Shown here: piece by piece, positions 1-8,028 of the stretch
How positions within the stretch are numbered: the stretch's first letter is position 1
Layout of the letters: each line of letters opens with the position of its first letter
Source: Devosia naphthalenivorans
Lineage (GTDB): Bacteria > Pseudomonadota > Alphaproteobacteria > Rhizobiales > Devosiaceae
Length of the DNA: 64,000 bases
Assembly: GCF_003056355.1 (NCBI RefSeq)
Contig: NZ_PYVW01000007.1
Span: 62,001-126,000, forward strand
Direction: 5' to 3'
Translations under genes and position numbers: made by a program
The notes under the pieces: model-generated
What the model saw: only the letters and a program-made list of their open reading frames with translations
Told to the model about the DNA's origin: nothing
Database searches by the model: none

Positions 1-584
1 CTATCGGTCGCGACATAGACCAGCACGCCCGTCACCGCCCCGGCCAGCGCGCCAAGGGCGATGCCGGCCAGCAGCATTGTCGCCACCGCCGTATGTCCGC
101 TTCGCGTCGCCACGCGATAAAGAATGAAGGTGGTGACGAGCCCGCCCAGGAACGAGGCGATCTGCAGCGTATAAATGCCGAGGAACGCGGTGAGCGGCGC
201 CAGCGTCGTTGTGCCCAGCACGATGATGCCCACCGCGCCGAGCCCCGCGCCCGCCGACACGCCGACCAGCCCGGGATCGGCCAGCGGATTGCGGAACAGC
301 CCCTGCATCAGCAGGCCCGAAACCGCCAGCCCCGCCCCGATCAGCATGCCGAGCAACATGCGCGGCAGACGGATATTAACGAACACCGCATAGTCCCGAG
401 CGGCCTGCACTTCGCTTGTCGGCGCCAGGCCGAACCAGCCGCGCAGCATGGTCCAGGCGGAAGCGCCCGAGGCGCCCGTGGTCATCGATACCGCCATGGT
501 GACGAGCAGCAGCACGCAAAGAACCACGATGGTCACCTTGCCCAGGCCGCTGCGGTCACCCGCCGGTCGCGCCATGCGCGACAT
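1..584 (-). CDS. hmuU: Haem ABC transporter permease HmuU (partial, C-terminus off the left edge)
   Basis: FecCD/BtuC-type inner-membrane permease that would form the channel of the haem importer with HmuT and the ATPase HmuV, which is presumably just outside the window. About 194 N-terminal residues are visible: a first membrane segment, then the family signature RLPRMLLGMLIGAGLAVSG and GLFRNPLADPGLVGVSAGAG, followed by further hydrophobic helices. I took the ATG at 584, 30 nt after the hmuT stop. In-frame GTG codons at about 593 to 608 could extend it by a few residues. The order hmuP-S-T-U on one strand supports haem rather than siderophore or B12. The family call is firm. The substrate is inferred from neighbours. 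Confidence 0.9.
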   Translation of the reverse strand, partial: MSRMARPAGDRSGLGKVTIVVLCVLLLVTMAVSMTTGASGASAWTMLRGWFGLAPTSEVQAARDYAVFVNIRLPRMLLGMLIGAGLAVSGLLMQGLFRNPLADPGLVGVSAGAGLGAVGIIVLGTTTLAPLTAFLGIYTLQIASFLGGLVTTFILYRVATRSGHTAVATMLLAGIALGALAGAVTGVLVYVATD

Positions 585-613
585 TCCCACTGAAAGCACC
601 TCGGTCACTGCGG

Positions 614-1483
614 CTACTGCCCGTAAAGCGCGTCGACCAGCTCGCCGACGGCGGCGGCGGTGCGCGGTCCAAAGCCCAGCAGATACGCGCCATCAAGCCG
701 GATGATGGCCTTGTTGCGCCCCGCCTCGGTTAGCGCGATTGCCGGATTGGCCAGCAGATCGGCATCGGTCGTGGCGTGGTCGCCACCACGATCCATCATC
801 AGGATCACGTCGGGCGCCGCCTCGATGACGGCCTCTTCGGTCAGCGCCTTGTAGCCGGAATAATCGCCAACCGCGTTAATCGCGCCTGCCAGCTCGATAA
901 TGCCATTGGCGGCCGTATCGGTGCCCGAAGCCTGGATCTTGCCGCCATCGGTGGAAAGCACGAACAGTACGCGCTTGCGCTCGGCAATGTCGGCGGTACG
1001 CGCTTCGACGGATTTGAGTGCCGTGTCGATCTCGCTGATCAGGGATTCGGCCTTGCCCGGAACGCCCAGGGCCTGCCCGACCGCGCGTACCTTGACGAGA
1101 ATTCCTTCATGGCTGAAGCTTTCCGGCACGGCTTGATACTGGACGCCGGTGTGCGAGAGCACGTCGAGCGCTTCGGGCGGGCCGCTTCCCTCGATCACCA
1201 GCAGCGCCGTCGGGTTGACCGAGAGAACCCCTTCGGGGGCCAGTGCGCGCATATAGCCGACATCGGGCAATTGGGTCGCAGCTTCGGGAAACAGCGCCGT
1301 CTGGTCGCGGGCGACGAGTCTTTCCTCTTCGCCCAGCGCGTAGATGATCTCCGTCAGCGAACCGCCGATGGAAACGAGCCGCGAGCTATCGGCAAATTCC
1401 TGCAGATCCTGCGCGGTGGCCGGCAGCGCGAGCGCTGCCGACAGAAGCCCGGCAACAAGGCCGGCCTTGCGGAAAAAGGACAT
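614..1483 (-). CDS. hmuT: Haem-binding periplasmic protein HmuT
   Basis: Periplasmic substrate-binding protein of the haem ABC importer, about 289 residues. It starts with a Sec signal peptide (MSFFRKAGLVAG, then a hydrophobic run ending ALPATAQ). The mature part has the class III binding-protein pattern: SRLVSIGGSLTEIIYALG, then RLVARDQTALFPEAA, and a C-terminal lobe ending in LVDALYGQ. The ATG at 1483 is preferred because GAGG lies six bases upstream. An in-frame GTG at 1495 overlaps the hmuS stop (GTGA) and is an alternative. The gene sits between hmuS and hmuU, as in other hmuSTUV operons. Confidence 0.92.
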   Translation of the reverse strand: MSFFRKAGLVAGLLSAALALPATAQDLQEFADSSRLVSIGGSLTEIIYALGEEERLVARDQTALFPEAATQLPDVGYMRALAPEGVLSVNPTALLVIEGSGPPEALDVLSHTGVQYQAVPESFSHEGILVKVRAVGQALGVPGKAESLISEIDTALKSVEARTADIAERKRVLFVLSTDGGKIQASGTDTAANGIIELAGAINAVGDYSGYKALTEEAVIEAAPDVILMMDRGGDHATTDADLLANPAIALTEAGRNKAIIRLDGAYLLGFGPRTAAAVGELVDALYGQ

Positions 1484-1491
1484 TGCCGGCC

Positions 1492-2547
1492 TCACGCAGC
1501 GTTGGTCTGCGAAAACAGCGGCAGCTGTTCCACCAGCGTGCGCCAGCCCGTGCGCTCGTCCTGGCCTTCCTGGCGCTTGCCGAAGAACTGGATGATGAGC
1601 TCGCGCTGCGCGTCATAGACTTCCACCGAGGTCACGTGCCCGTCCGAAGTGGGCTTGCGCACCGCCCAGACATGGGCCGCCTGGTCGAGCCGGAAGTGCA
1701 GGTGGAAGGTCTCGTCCATGACATTGAGCCATGGGCCCATGGTCTTGACGTTGGTGATGGGGCCGCCATGGATCTGGATGCAGCCATGATTGCCTGCGAA
1801 GGCCATGATCGGCAATTGCTCGGTGGCCGCGTCGTTGAACAGCTTGGCGATGGCACCATGGTCGAGCTGGAAGGCGTAATCCTCGCCCACCATTTCCAGC
1901 GCATCGAGCCGCTTCAAATTGAGCTCATTGAGCATGCCGAAGAACTGGTGAGTGTCGGTCATCAGCGACCAGCGCTCGCGCAACTGGCTGACACCGGCCG
2001 GCTCACCCTTGGCCGCCACCGGCTCCAGCGGCGTTGTGGTGATGGTGTCCACCTGTTCGGCATGGCGCAGATTGTCCACCAGCGCGTTCCAGGCTTCCAT
2101 ATTGGTCGCGGGCCGCGCATGCACCTTGTGCACGGCCATGCCCTGCTGGTCGAAGAACTGCATCGAACGGCGAACCGAACCGTCGTCGTTCTTCTTCTCC
2201 ACCGCAAAGCCAAAGGCCCAGCGGCTGGGGAAAATGCGCAAATCGATCTGCTCGCCCAGAACGGTCGCGGCACGCTGGCCGACGGATACCCGCTCATAGG
2301 GGCCGATCTTTTCGTGCACGGCGCTTTCGTTGCGGGTCAGCGCCATGACTTCTCCACAGGCCGGCAGCCCGTTGAGCAGCGTTGGCACGCTGGGCTCCAG
2401 CCGGATGGCACTGCGGCCGACTTCCGCCGCGACGAGTTCGCCTTCGGAGATGGAGTGGATACGCGCAAAATCGCGCTCGCGCATCTCGGGGTGGCGGGCC
2501 CGCAATTGGCGGATTTCGGTTGGAGTCTTGGCTGCTGCTTGGTTCAT
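1492..2547 (-). CDS. hmuS: Haem-degrading / haem-chaperone protein HmuS (HemS/ChuS family)
   Basis: Cytoplasmic HemS/ChuS/HmuS family protein of 351 residues, the usual length for this two-repeat fold. It takes haem arriving through the ABC importer, and family members degrade it or pass it on. Family-like stretches are RARHPEMRERDFARIHSISEGELVAA near the N-terminus (split here as RARHPEMRERDFARI and HSISEGELVAA) and the second repeat around HQFFGMLNELNLKRLDALE and IMAFAGNHGCIQIHGGPI. It begins nine bases after the hmuP stop, so the two are probably co-transcribed. No signal peptide, consistent with a cytoplasmic role. Confidence 0.93.
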   Translation of the reverse strand: MNQAAAKTPTEIRQLRARHPEMRERDFARIHSISEGELVAAEVGRSAIRLEPSVPTLLNGLPACGEVMALTRNESAVHEKIGPYERVSVGQRAATVLGEQIDLRIFPSRWAFGFAVEKKNDDGSVRRSMQFFDQQGMAVHKVHARPATNMEAWNALVDNLRHAEQVDTITTTPLEPVAAKGEPAGVSQLRERWSLMTDTHQFFGMLNELNLKRLDALEMVGEDYAFQLDHGAIAKLFNDAATEQLPIMAFAGNHGCIQIHGGPITNVKTMGPWLNVMDETFHLHFRLDQAAHVWAVRKPTSDGHVTSVEVYDAQRELIIQFFGKRQEGQDERTGWRTLVEQLPLFSQTNAA

Positions 2548-2556
2548 CGATTGGGC

Positions 2557-2724
2557 CTACTTGGTCAGAATGAGCTTGTTCTGGCGGGTGATGCGCAAGC
2601 GATAGGGCGAGCCGTTATGGAGCAGGATGATCTCCTGCCTGCCGTCAAACAGCTCTTGCGTGGTCAGGGTCAAAACGGCCGGAGCCGCAGACCCAGGTGC
2701 CTGCCCGTCACTTGGTTGCGTCAC
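2557..2724 (-). CDS. hmuP: Small haem-uptake protein HmuP/HemP
   Basis: A 55-residue HemP/HmuP family protein. The diagnostic C-terminus is present: TTQELFDGRQEIILLHNGS followed by PYRLRITRQNKLILTK. The only fitting start is GTG at 2724, 55 codons before the TAG. In rhizobia HmuP proteins act as co-activators needed for expression of the haem receptor. Here the gene is first in the hmuPSTU operon and divergent from the receptor gene, as expected for that role. The N-terminal 20 residues are Pro/Ala/Gly-rich and not diagnostic. Confidence 0.88.
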   Translation of the reverse strand: MTQPSDGQAPGSAAPAVLTLTTQELFDGRQEIILLHNGSPYRLRITRQNKLILTK

Positions 2725-2791
2725 TTAAGTTCTCGTCAAATCAGTGGCTTGGCTGGTTTCAACGAACTTGGCTGGGCCGATCTCTGTTTGT

Positions 2792-2806
2792 TGACTCTAC
2801 TAATCA
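2792..2806. promoter_or_regulatory. Candidate RirA iron box in the hmuP-hmuR divergent promoter
   Basis: TGACTCTACTAATCA fits the iron-responsive operator pattern TGA-N9-TCA known for RirA in Hyphomicrobiales. It lies in the only AT-rich stretch of the 194-bp intergenic region, so one site could control both haem operons. TTGACT at 2791-2796 overlaps it and may be a -35 on the plus strand. RirA itself is not in the window. Confidence 0.6.
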
Positions 2807-2918
2807 TGTTAACTAGAAGACGCAATAGGTGATTTTTCAAGTCAGCTTTATGACGAGGTCACGCCGCAGCCAGCGAACAGCCAGCCAGCGCAGAACACGA
2901 TAATTTCTGGAGTTAAGA

Positions 2919-4982
2919 ATGGGGCTGGTTAAGGCGCATGCTGCCGTACTGATGTGCGGGGCGGCTGTGGGCATTTTGGGTGTGCAGGCAGCGGCCGCGC
3001 AATCGAGCAATGTGAACTCGACGAACGTGACGCTGCTGGAGCGTCTGGTGATCGGCGCCGGTGCACCCAAGGTCGCCATCGACACGCCGCAGGCCGTCAC
3101 GGTTGTCAACCAGGGCGACATCGATGCCGCCCAGGCCACCACGATCGGCGAGATCTTCGATACCGTTCCCGGTGTCACCATGATGGGCTCGGACCGTGCC
3201 CTGGGCGAGTCGTTCAACATCCGCGGCATCGGGTCGGCCGAAACCTCGGGCGATGAATCGCGCATCATCGTTACTGTCGATGGCGCCAAGAAGTTCTACG
3301 AGCAATACCGCATGGGCTCGTTCTTCTCCGATCCCGAGCTTTACAAGCAGGTCGAAGTGCTGCGTGGCCCCGCCTCCTCCACGCTTTACGGGTCGGGCGC
3401 CCTGGGCGGGGTGATCAACTTCACCACCAAGGATGCTTCGGACTTCATCCAGGACGGCTATAGCGGTGCCGCCCGCATCAAGGGGCAGTACAGCTCCAAC
3501 GGCAACGGCACCCTGGTTTCGGGCGTTCTGGCACAGCAGGTCACCGACAGTTTCGACGTTCTGGCGGCCGGCAATTGGCGCCGTTCGGAGAATTTCGACC
3601 TAGCCAATGGCGACGAGCTGTCCGGCTCGGAATTCGATGCGCTGTCCGGCATCATCAAGGGTACGGCGCGCTTTGGCGAGAATGACGAGCAGGTGCTGCG
3701 CCTGTCCTATCAGCGCTGGAGCAGCAACGCCGAGGACCAGAACTATTCCCAGACCGGCACGCTGGCTGCCTTTGGGCTGGTCGACCGTGACGTGCTCGAC
3801 CAGACTGCGGTGCTGTCCTACGAGAATGCCGACCTCGAAAATCCCTGGGTCGATCTCAAGGCCACCCTGTCGTTCTCCGATACGCAGGTGGACCAGTCCG
3901 ACTCGGCGGTCGGCGCGTTCGGCAATGCCGAATATGGCTACCGGACCTGGCAGGCCAATCTCGAAAACACCTCCGAATTTTCCGGCGAGAATTGGGAGAA
4001 CTATTTGACCTACGGCATCCAGTTCAGCCGGCAGGATCGTACCGCAGAGTCTTCTATGGGCGATGGCGTCATCGGCACGCATCCCGAAGGCGAGGACACG
4101 CGCCTCGGCCTCTTCGTGCAAAACGAGTTCATCTATGACGAGCGGCTGACCATCATTCCGGGCGTGCGCGGCGATTTCGTCTGGCAGGCCCCCGAAATCA
4201 GCCGCCCGGAGCATCGCAGCGTCGAGGATTTCGCCCTTTCCCCCAAGATTGCGGCACTCTACGAGCTTAGTGACAATGTCTCGGTATTCGGCTCGATTGC
4301 CCATACCGAGCGCCTGCCGTCGCTTGACGAACTCTTCCAGTATGGCGATGCGCGCACGCCCAGCCTGCAGCTGGAGAAGGAATCCTCCAACAATTTCGAG
4401 GCGGGCTTTGCCATCTCGGCGTTCGAGCTGATCCAGGAGGGCGACCAGGCCGCGGTCAAGGTCACCGGCTTTTACAGCGACATCGAAAACCTGATCGAAG
4501 CCAATCCGCGCGGCGTCCCCGGCCCCTACTATTCCAACGTCTCCAACGCGGCCATTTATGGCGTCGAGGTCGAAGGCTCCTATGAATCGGGCAATCTGTT
4601 CGCCCGGCTGGCCTATACCTCGACCTTCGGCGAGAACACCGACACGGGCGAGCAGCTCACCTCGATCCCGGCGCACAAGCTGGTGGCGACGCTGGGTGCC
4701 CGCAATGACGAGTACGGCCTGGAATACGGCGTCAAGGGCACCTTCGCCGCCTCCACCGACACAGGCGTCGCTCCGTCCGGCGGCGGCTCCACTGAAACCT
4801 CGGGCTACATGACCTTCGATGCCTACACCGCCTGGAAGCCTACCACGGGCGTCCTGAAGGGCACCGAGGTGCGGTTCGGGGTCGATAACATCCTCGACAC
4901 CGACTATCGCGACAACCAATCGCCAGACCGTTCCATCGGGCGAACCTTCAAGCTGTCGCTGTCCAAGCAGTTCGACTGGTAG
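2919..4982 (+). CDS. hmuR: TonB-dependent haem/haemoprotein outer-membrane receptor
   Basis: Outer-membrane TonB-gated receptor of 687 residues. A signal peptide (MGLVKAHAAVLMCGAAVG to about AAAAQ) is followed by a plug domain with DTPQAVTVVNQGDI, IFDTVPGVTMMGSDR, FNIRGIGS and the plug end LRGPASSTLYGSGALGGVI. The barrel carries RLPSLDELF and TPSLQLEKESSNNFEAGF, which stand where haem receptors have their FRAP and NPNL boxes. It ends with an aromatic residue (KQFDW), typical for outer-membrane insertion. The start is supported by GGAG nine bases upstream. It is divergent from hmuPSTU and is followed by a strong terminator at 4990, so it is a single-gene unit. Haem specificity rests mainly on context. 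Confidence 0.9.
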   Translation: MGLVKAHAAVLMCGAAVGILGVQAAAAQSSNVNSTNVTLLERLVIGAGAPKVAIDTPQAVTVVNQGDIDAAQATTIGEIFDTVPGVTMMGSDRALGESFNIRGIGSAETSGDESRIIVTVDGAKKFYEQYRMGSFFSDPELYKQVEVLRGPASSTLYGSGALGGVINFTTKDASDFIQDGYSGAARIKGQYSSNGNGTLVSGVLAQQVTDSFDVLAAGNWRRSENFDLANGDELSGSEFDALSGIIKGTARFGENDEQVLRLSYQRWSSNAEDQNYSQTGTLAAFGLVDRDVLDQTAVLSYENADLENPWVDLKATLSFSDTQVDQSDSAVGAFGNAEYGYRTWQANLENTSEFSGENWENYLTYGIQFSRQDRTAESSMGDGVIGTHPEGEDTRLGLFVQNEFIYDERLTIIPGVRGDFVWQAPEISRPEHRSVEDFALSPKIAALYELSDNVSVFGSIAHTERLPSLDELFQYGDARTPSLQLEKESSNNFEAGFAISAFELIQEGDQAAVKVTGFYSDIENLIEANPRGVPGPYYSNVSNAAIYGVEVEGSYESGNLFARLAYTSTFGENTDTGEQLTSIPAHKLVATLGARNDEYGLEYGVKGTFAASTDTGVAPSGGGSTETSGYMTFDAYTAWKPTTGVLKGTEVRFGVDNILDTDYRDNQSPDRSIGRTFKLSLSKQFDW

Positions 4983-4989
4983 CAATCCC

Positions 4990-5016
4990 AGCCCCGGCCA
5001 AGCGCCGGGGCTTTTT
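4990..5016 (+). terminator. Rho-independent terminator of the haem receptor gene
   Basis: A 9-bp stem, AGCCCCGGC (4990-4998) and GCCGGGGCT (5004-5012), with a 5-nt loop, is followed by TTTTT. It lies eight bases after the receptor stop. Confidence 0.9.
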
Positions 5017-5092
5017 GTTGGGTCCAGCCAATTTGTGAAGAGCCGGCAATGAACGAATTCGCGCCGCTGGCCTTGTTCCAGCGGAGAGTTTC

Positions 5093-5344
5093 ATGTCCGT
5101 CTTCTACTTCGACGTTTTGCAGGATGGCGATCTCGAGATCGACCATGTCGGCATCGAGTGCCGCGATATCGAACACGCCCAGGCCGAGGCCCACCGCGCG
5201 GCCATCGAAATGGCCATGGACGTCCACTCCAGCCAACTCGCCCTCAAGATCGTAGTCGCCGACCAGAACTACCGCCAGGTTCTCTGGCTAACCATCAGCA
5301 TCGACTCAGGCGAGATCCAGCCGAGCGTGGAGATGCGGCATTAG
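5093..5344 (+). CDS. DUF6894-like small protein
   Basis: An 83-residue soluble protein. It has the layout of the DUF6894 family common in rhizobia: MSVFYFDVLQDGDLEID, then GIECRDIEHAQAEAHRAAIE (acidic turn plus an alanine/glutamate helix), and a final strand VLWLTISIDSGE. No function is known for the family. The ATG is supported by GGAGA seven bases upstream. It is a single gene between the receptor terminator and a large palindrome. Confidence 0.65.
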   Translation: MSVFYFDVLQDGDLEIDHVGIECRDIEHAQAEAHRAAIEMAMDVHSSQLALKIVVADQNYRQVLWLTISIDSGEIQPSVEMRH

Positions 5345-5369
5345 GGTTATGTGATGAATGTTCGCCTCC

Positions 5370-5495
5370 TTTTTTGAAGGGAGGGTTCCTGTCCTGCACT
5401 TGCTAGCTTTCCAATTTATCACCGCGTCATTCCCGCGAAAGCGGGAACCCCTGTTTTGAAACGGAGGTTCCCGCTTTCGCGGGAATGACGCGGTG
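5370..5495. repeat. 30-bp perfect inverted repeat between convergent genes
   Basis: Two exact 30-nt arms (5420-5449 and 5466-5495) are inverted copies separated by 16 nt, and each arm contains its own palindrome CCCGCGAAAGCGGG. Part of the 16-nt spacer (around GTTTTGAAAC) can extend the stem. A smaller hairpin, CCTCC-N10-GGAGG, lies just upstream near 5370-5390. The element fills the gap between the DUF6894-like gene and the end of glgX, so it may end transcription from both sides. It resembles dispersed palindromic repeats of alphaproteobacteria; no second copy is in this window. Confidence 0.85.
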
Positions 5496-5519
5496 GATGG
5501 AACTAACAGGAGACGAGGC

Positions 5520-7598
5520 CTACCGCAGCACGATCAACGACCGCGGCCCCATCTTGATCGCCGCCCCACCAGCCACGTTCCGCACGCCACTTTCAAACGT
5601 ATCGATCTCGGTCACCCAATCCCCGCCGCCTTCGCGTTGGGGCACGACGAAATCGACCTCTCCGTCATGGGGGTTGAACAACACCAGCAATTCCCACCAC
5701 ACCCCGTCCTGGCCCTTGAGGTCATCGCGTGACAGGCGCAGGCCCAGTGTGGTGGCGCCGGCGTCTTCCCAATGTTCGCTCGACTGTTCGCCGCCGCCCG
5801 GATTGTACCAGGTGACGCCCATCATATCGCGCCAGTTCTCGCGGTGCACCAGGGGCTGGGCGTTGCGGATGGCGATGACCTTGCGCATGAACTCGGTCAG
5901 CGCCTTGCCGGTGTCCCCGATATCCCAGTTCACCCAGCTGATCTCGCTGTCCTGGGCATAGCCATTATTGTTGCCGCCCTGGGTGCGTCCGAATTCGTCG
6001 CCCGCCAGCAGCATGGGCGTGCCGTGCGAGAGGAACAGGGTGGCGAGGAAATTGCGCTTTTGCCGTTCCCGGATCTCGATGATGCCCTGGTCGTCCGTCT
6101 CGCCTTCCGCGCCATAGTTGAAGCTGCGGTTGTCGTTGTGACCGTCGTTATTGTCCTCCCCGTTCGCCTCGTTGTGCTTCTCGTTGTAGGAGACCACATC
6201 GTGCAGGGTAAAACCGTCATGGGCGGTGATGAAGTTGACGCTGGACCATGGCCGGCGGCCGCGCAGATCGTAGACGTCGGCCGAGCCCGTAAAGCGCGCC
6301 GCGAAGTCACCGGAGGTGTCGTCGGTGTCCTTCCAGTAGTCGCGCACCGTGTCGCGATACTTGTCGTTCCACTCGGCCCAGCCGGGCGGGAAGCCACCCA
6401 CCTGATAGCCACCGGGACCGATATCCCACGGCTCACCCACGAGCTTGACCTTGGCGAGCGTGGGGTCCTGCCCCACGGCATCGAAGAACCCGCCCCGCTG
6501 GTCGAACCCGTGCGGTTCGCGCCCCAGAATGGTGCCCAGGTCGAACCGGAAGCCGTCGATATGCATCTCGTCGGACCAGTAGCGCAGGGAGTCCGTTATC
6601 ATCTGCAACACGCGCGGATGGCTGGTGTTGACCGTATTGCCGGTGCCCGTATCGTTGATGTAGTAGCGCGCCTCCTCGGGCATCGTGCGATAATAGGAAA
6701 AGTTGTCGATGCCCTTCCAGGAGAGCGTCGGCCCCATCTCATTGCCTTCGGCGGTGTGGTTGTAGACCACGTCCATGATCACTTCGAGCCCGGCATCGTG
6801 GAAGGCGCGGATGGTGCTGCGCAGCCCGTTGATGCCGTTTGGACCATAATAGCGGCTCGCCGGCGCGAAAAAGCCCAGCGTGTTGTAGCCCCAGTAATTG
6901 TGCAGACCCTTGTGAAGCAGGAAATCGTCGTCGGGGAAGTAGTGGATCGGCAGCAATTCCACCGAGGTCACGCCGGTGGATTTGATGTAGTCGACGATCT
7001 CGCGCTGCCCGAGTCCCTCGAAGGTGCCACGCAACTCCTCCGGAACAGCTGGGTGAAGCTTGGTGAAACCCTTTACGTGCGTCTCGTAGAAAATGGTCTT
7101 GGCCCAATCGATATTGGGCTTGCTGTCCCCGCTCCAATCATAGGCATTGGGGTCAACCACCCTGGCCTTGGGCATGAAAGGGGCGCTGTCCTCTTCGTTG
7201 AAGGAGAGGTCCTTTTCCTCACTGTCGGCGAGATAGCCGAAATGGGCGGATGACCATTGCACATCACCCACCACTTCCTGGGCATAGGGGTCCAGCAACA
7301 ATTTGTTGGAATTGAACCGGTGCCCGTTCTCGGGATCGAAGGCTCCGTGCACGCGATAGCCATAGAGCGTACCCGGCCCAACGCCGGGCAGATAGGCGTG
7401 CCAGACTTCGTTGGTATATTCGGGCAACACGATCCGTTCGACCTCGGCGCCGCTCGAGGGATCGAAAAGGCAGAGTTCGACGCGGTCGGCATAGGCGGAG
7501 AACAGGGCAAAGTTGGTGCCCTCCCCGTCCCAGTGGGCGCCCAAGCGAGTATGATCACCCGACAGGATCTGGCGAGACGGCGAATACAGGTCTGACAT
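5520..7598 (-). CDS. glgX: Glycogen debranching enzyme GlgX
   Basis: Cytoplasmic GH13 isoamylase-type enzyme that hydrolyses alpha-1,6 branches in glycogen. The protein has 692 residues from the ATG at 7598 (MSDLYSPSRQ). An N-terminal CBM48-like domain (LGAHWDGEGTNFALFSAYAD) precedes the barrel. Catalytic features are visible: DVVYNHT, the nucleophile Asp353 in DGFRFDLGTILGRE, the acid Glu389 in VGEPWD, and Asp461 in TAHDGF. NEANGEDNNDG is typical of GlgX. The frame stays open 41 codons upstream, but that part has no family similarity and MSDLYSPSRQ is the usual kind of start. No other glycogen genes are nearby. Confidence 0.93.
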   Translation of the reverse strand: MSDLYSPSRQILSGDHTRLGAHWDGEGTNFALFSAYADRVELCLFDPSSGAEVERIVLPEYTNEVWHAYLPGVGPGTLYGYRVHGAFDPENGHRFNSNKLLLDPYAQEVVGDVQWSSAHFGYLADSEEKDLSFNEEDSAPFMPKARVVDPNAYDWSGDSKPNIDWAKTIFYETHVKGFTKLHPAVPEELRGTFEGLGQREIVDYIKSTGVTSVELLPIHYFPDDDFLLHKGLHNYWGYNTLGFFAPASRYYGPNGINGLRSTIRAFHDAGLEVIMDVVYNHTAEGNEMGPTLSWKGIDNFSYYRTMPEEARYYINDTGTGNTVNTSHPRVLQMITDSLRYWSDEMHIDGFRFDLGTILGREPHGFDQRGGFFDAVGQDPTLAKVKLVGEPWDIGPGGYQVGGFPPGWAEWNDKYRDTVRDYWKDTDDTSGDFAARFTGSADVYDLRGRRPWSSVNFITAHDGFTLHDVVSYNEKHNEANGEDNNDGHNDNRSFNYGAEGETDDQGIIEIRERQKRNFLATLFLSHGTPMLLAGDEFGRTQGGNNNGYAQDSEISWVNWDIGDTGKALTEFMRKVIAIRNAQPLVHRENWRDMMGVTWYNPGGGEQSSEHWEDAGATTLGLRLSRDDLKGQDGVWWELLVLFNPHDGEVDFVVPQREGGGDWVTEIDTFESGVRNVAGGAAIKMGPRSLIVLR

Positions 7599-7701
7599 GC
7601 AAGGCTTTCCCCAAGTGGTCCGTATAAACGGGGCTGCCATCGGGAAAGTTGCTGGGACCAACGCAATTGAGCCATGCGCGACAGCATTGAACCTGCATCG
7701 C

Positions 7702-7726
7702 GGAACCGAGGACCTACTCACACGTT
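7702..7726 (+). promoter_or_regulatory. Candidate EcfG (general stress sigma factor) promoter
   Basis: GGAAC at 7702-7706, 16 nt, then CGTT at 7723-7726 is an exact match to the EcfG consensus of alphaproteobacteria. It lies 26 nt before the start of the GlsB/YeaQ-like stress gene. Confidence 0.7.
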
Positions 7727-7752
7727 TGTGTCCATCAACTTAGGAGAGCGTC

Positions 7753-8004
7753 ATGGGTATCATCTGGACAATTATTATCGGCTTCATCGCGGGCCTCATC
7801 GCCAAGTTCGTCATGCCTGGAAACAACGAGCCATCGGGTTTCATCCTGACCACCATCCTGGGCATTGTTGGTGCCTTCGTTGCGACCTTCCTGGGCCAGG
7901 CCCTGGGCTGGTACTCGGCCGGTGAAGGCGCAGGCCTGATCGGCGCCGTTGTCGGTGCCATTATCGTATTGTTCGTGTGGGGCATGATCGCTCGCCGTCG
8001 CTAG
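7753..8004 (+). CDS. GlsB/YeaQ/YmgE family stress-response membrane protein
   Basis: An 83-residue inner-membrane protein with three hydrophobic segments: GIIWTIIIGFIAGLIAKFVM, then FILTTILGIVGAFVATFLG, and LIGAVVGAIIVLFVWGMIA. The PGNNEPSGF loop between the first two is characteristic of the YeaQ/transglycosylase-associated family. Members are general stress proteins of unknown biochemical role. The start has GGAGAG upstream. An exact EcfG-type promoter just upstream agrees with stress control. The YidB-like gene follows 24 nt later and is probably co-transcribed. Confidence 0.9.
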   Translation: MGIIWTIIIGFIAGLIAKFVMPGNNEPSGFILTTILGIVGAFVATFLGQALGWYSAGEGAGLIGAVVGAIIVLFVWGMIARRR

Positions 8005-8028
8005 TCCAAACGGAACAAGGAGGCCGAA

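Noticed and set aside
1483-2832. 449-codon plus-strand frame across hmuS and hmuP
   Set aside because: It runs antisense to two clearly recognised haem genes and has no family-like content.
3600-4985. 461-codon open frame antisense to the haem receptor gene
   Set aside because: High-GC codon use leaves the antisense frame open. The plus strand encodes a full TonB-dependent receptor, and the antisense product has no family features.
5772-7253. 493-codon open frame antisense to glgX
   Set aside because: It mirrors glgX, which has all GH13 motifs. No start signal or domain is seen on the antisense strand.
7602-7652. EcfG promoter for glgX
   Set aside because: On the minus strand GCAAC-17 nt-CGTT is present near 7627-7652, but the -35 has a mismatch and supporting context is weak, so it was not listed.
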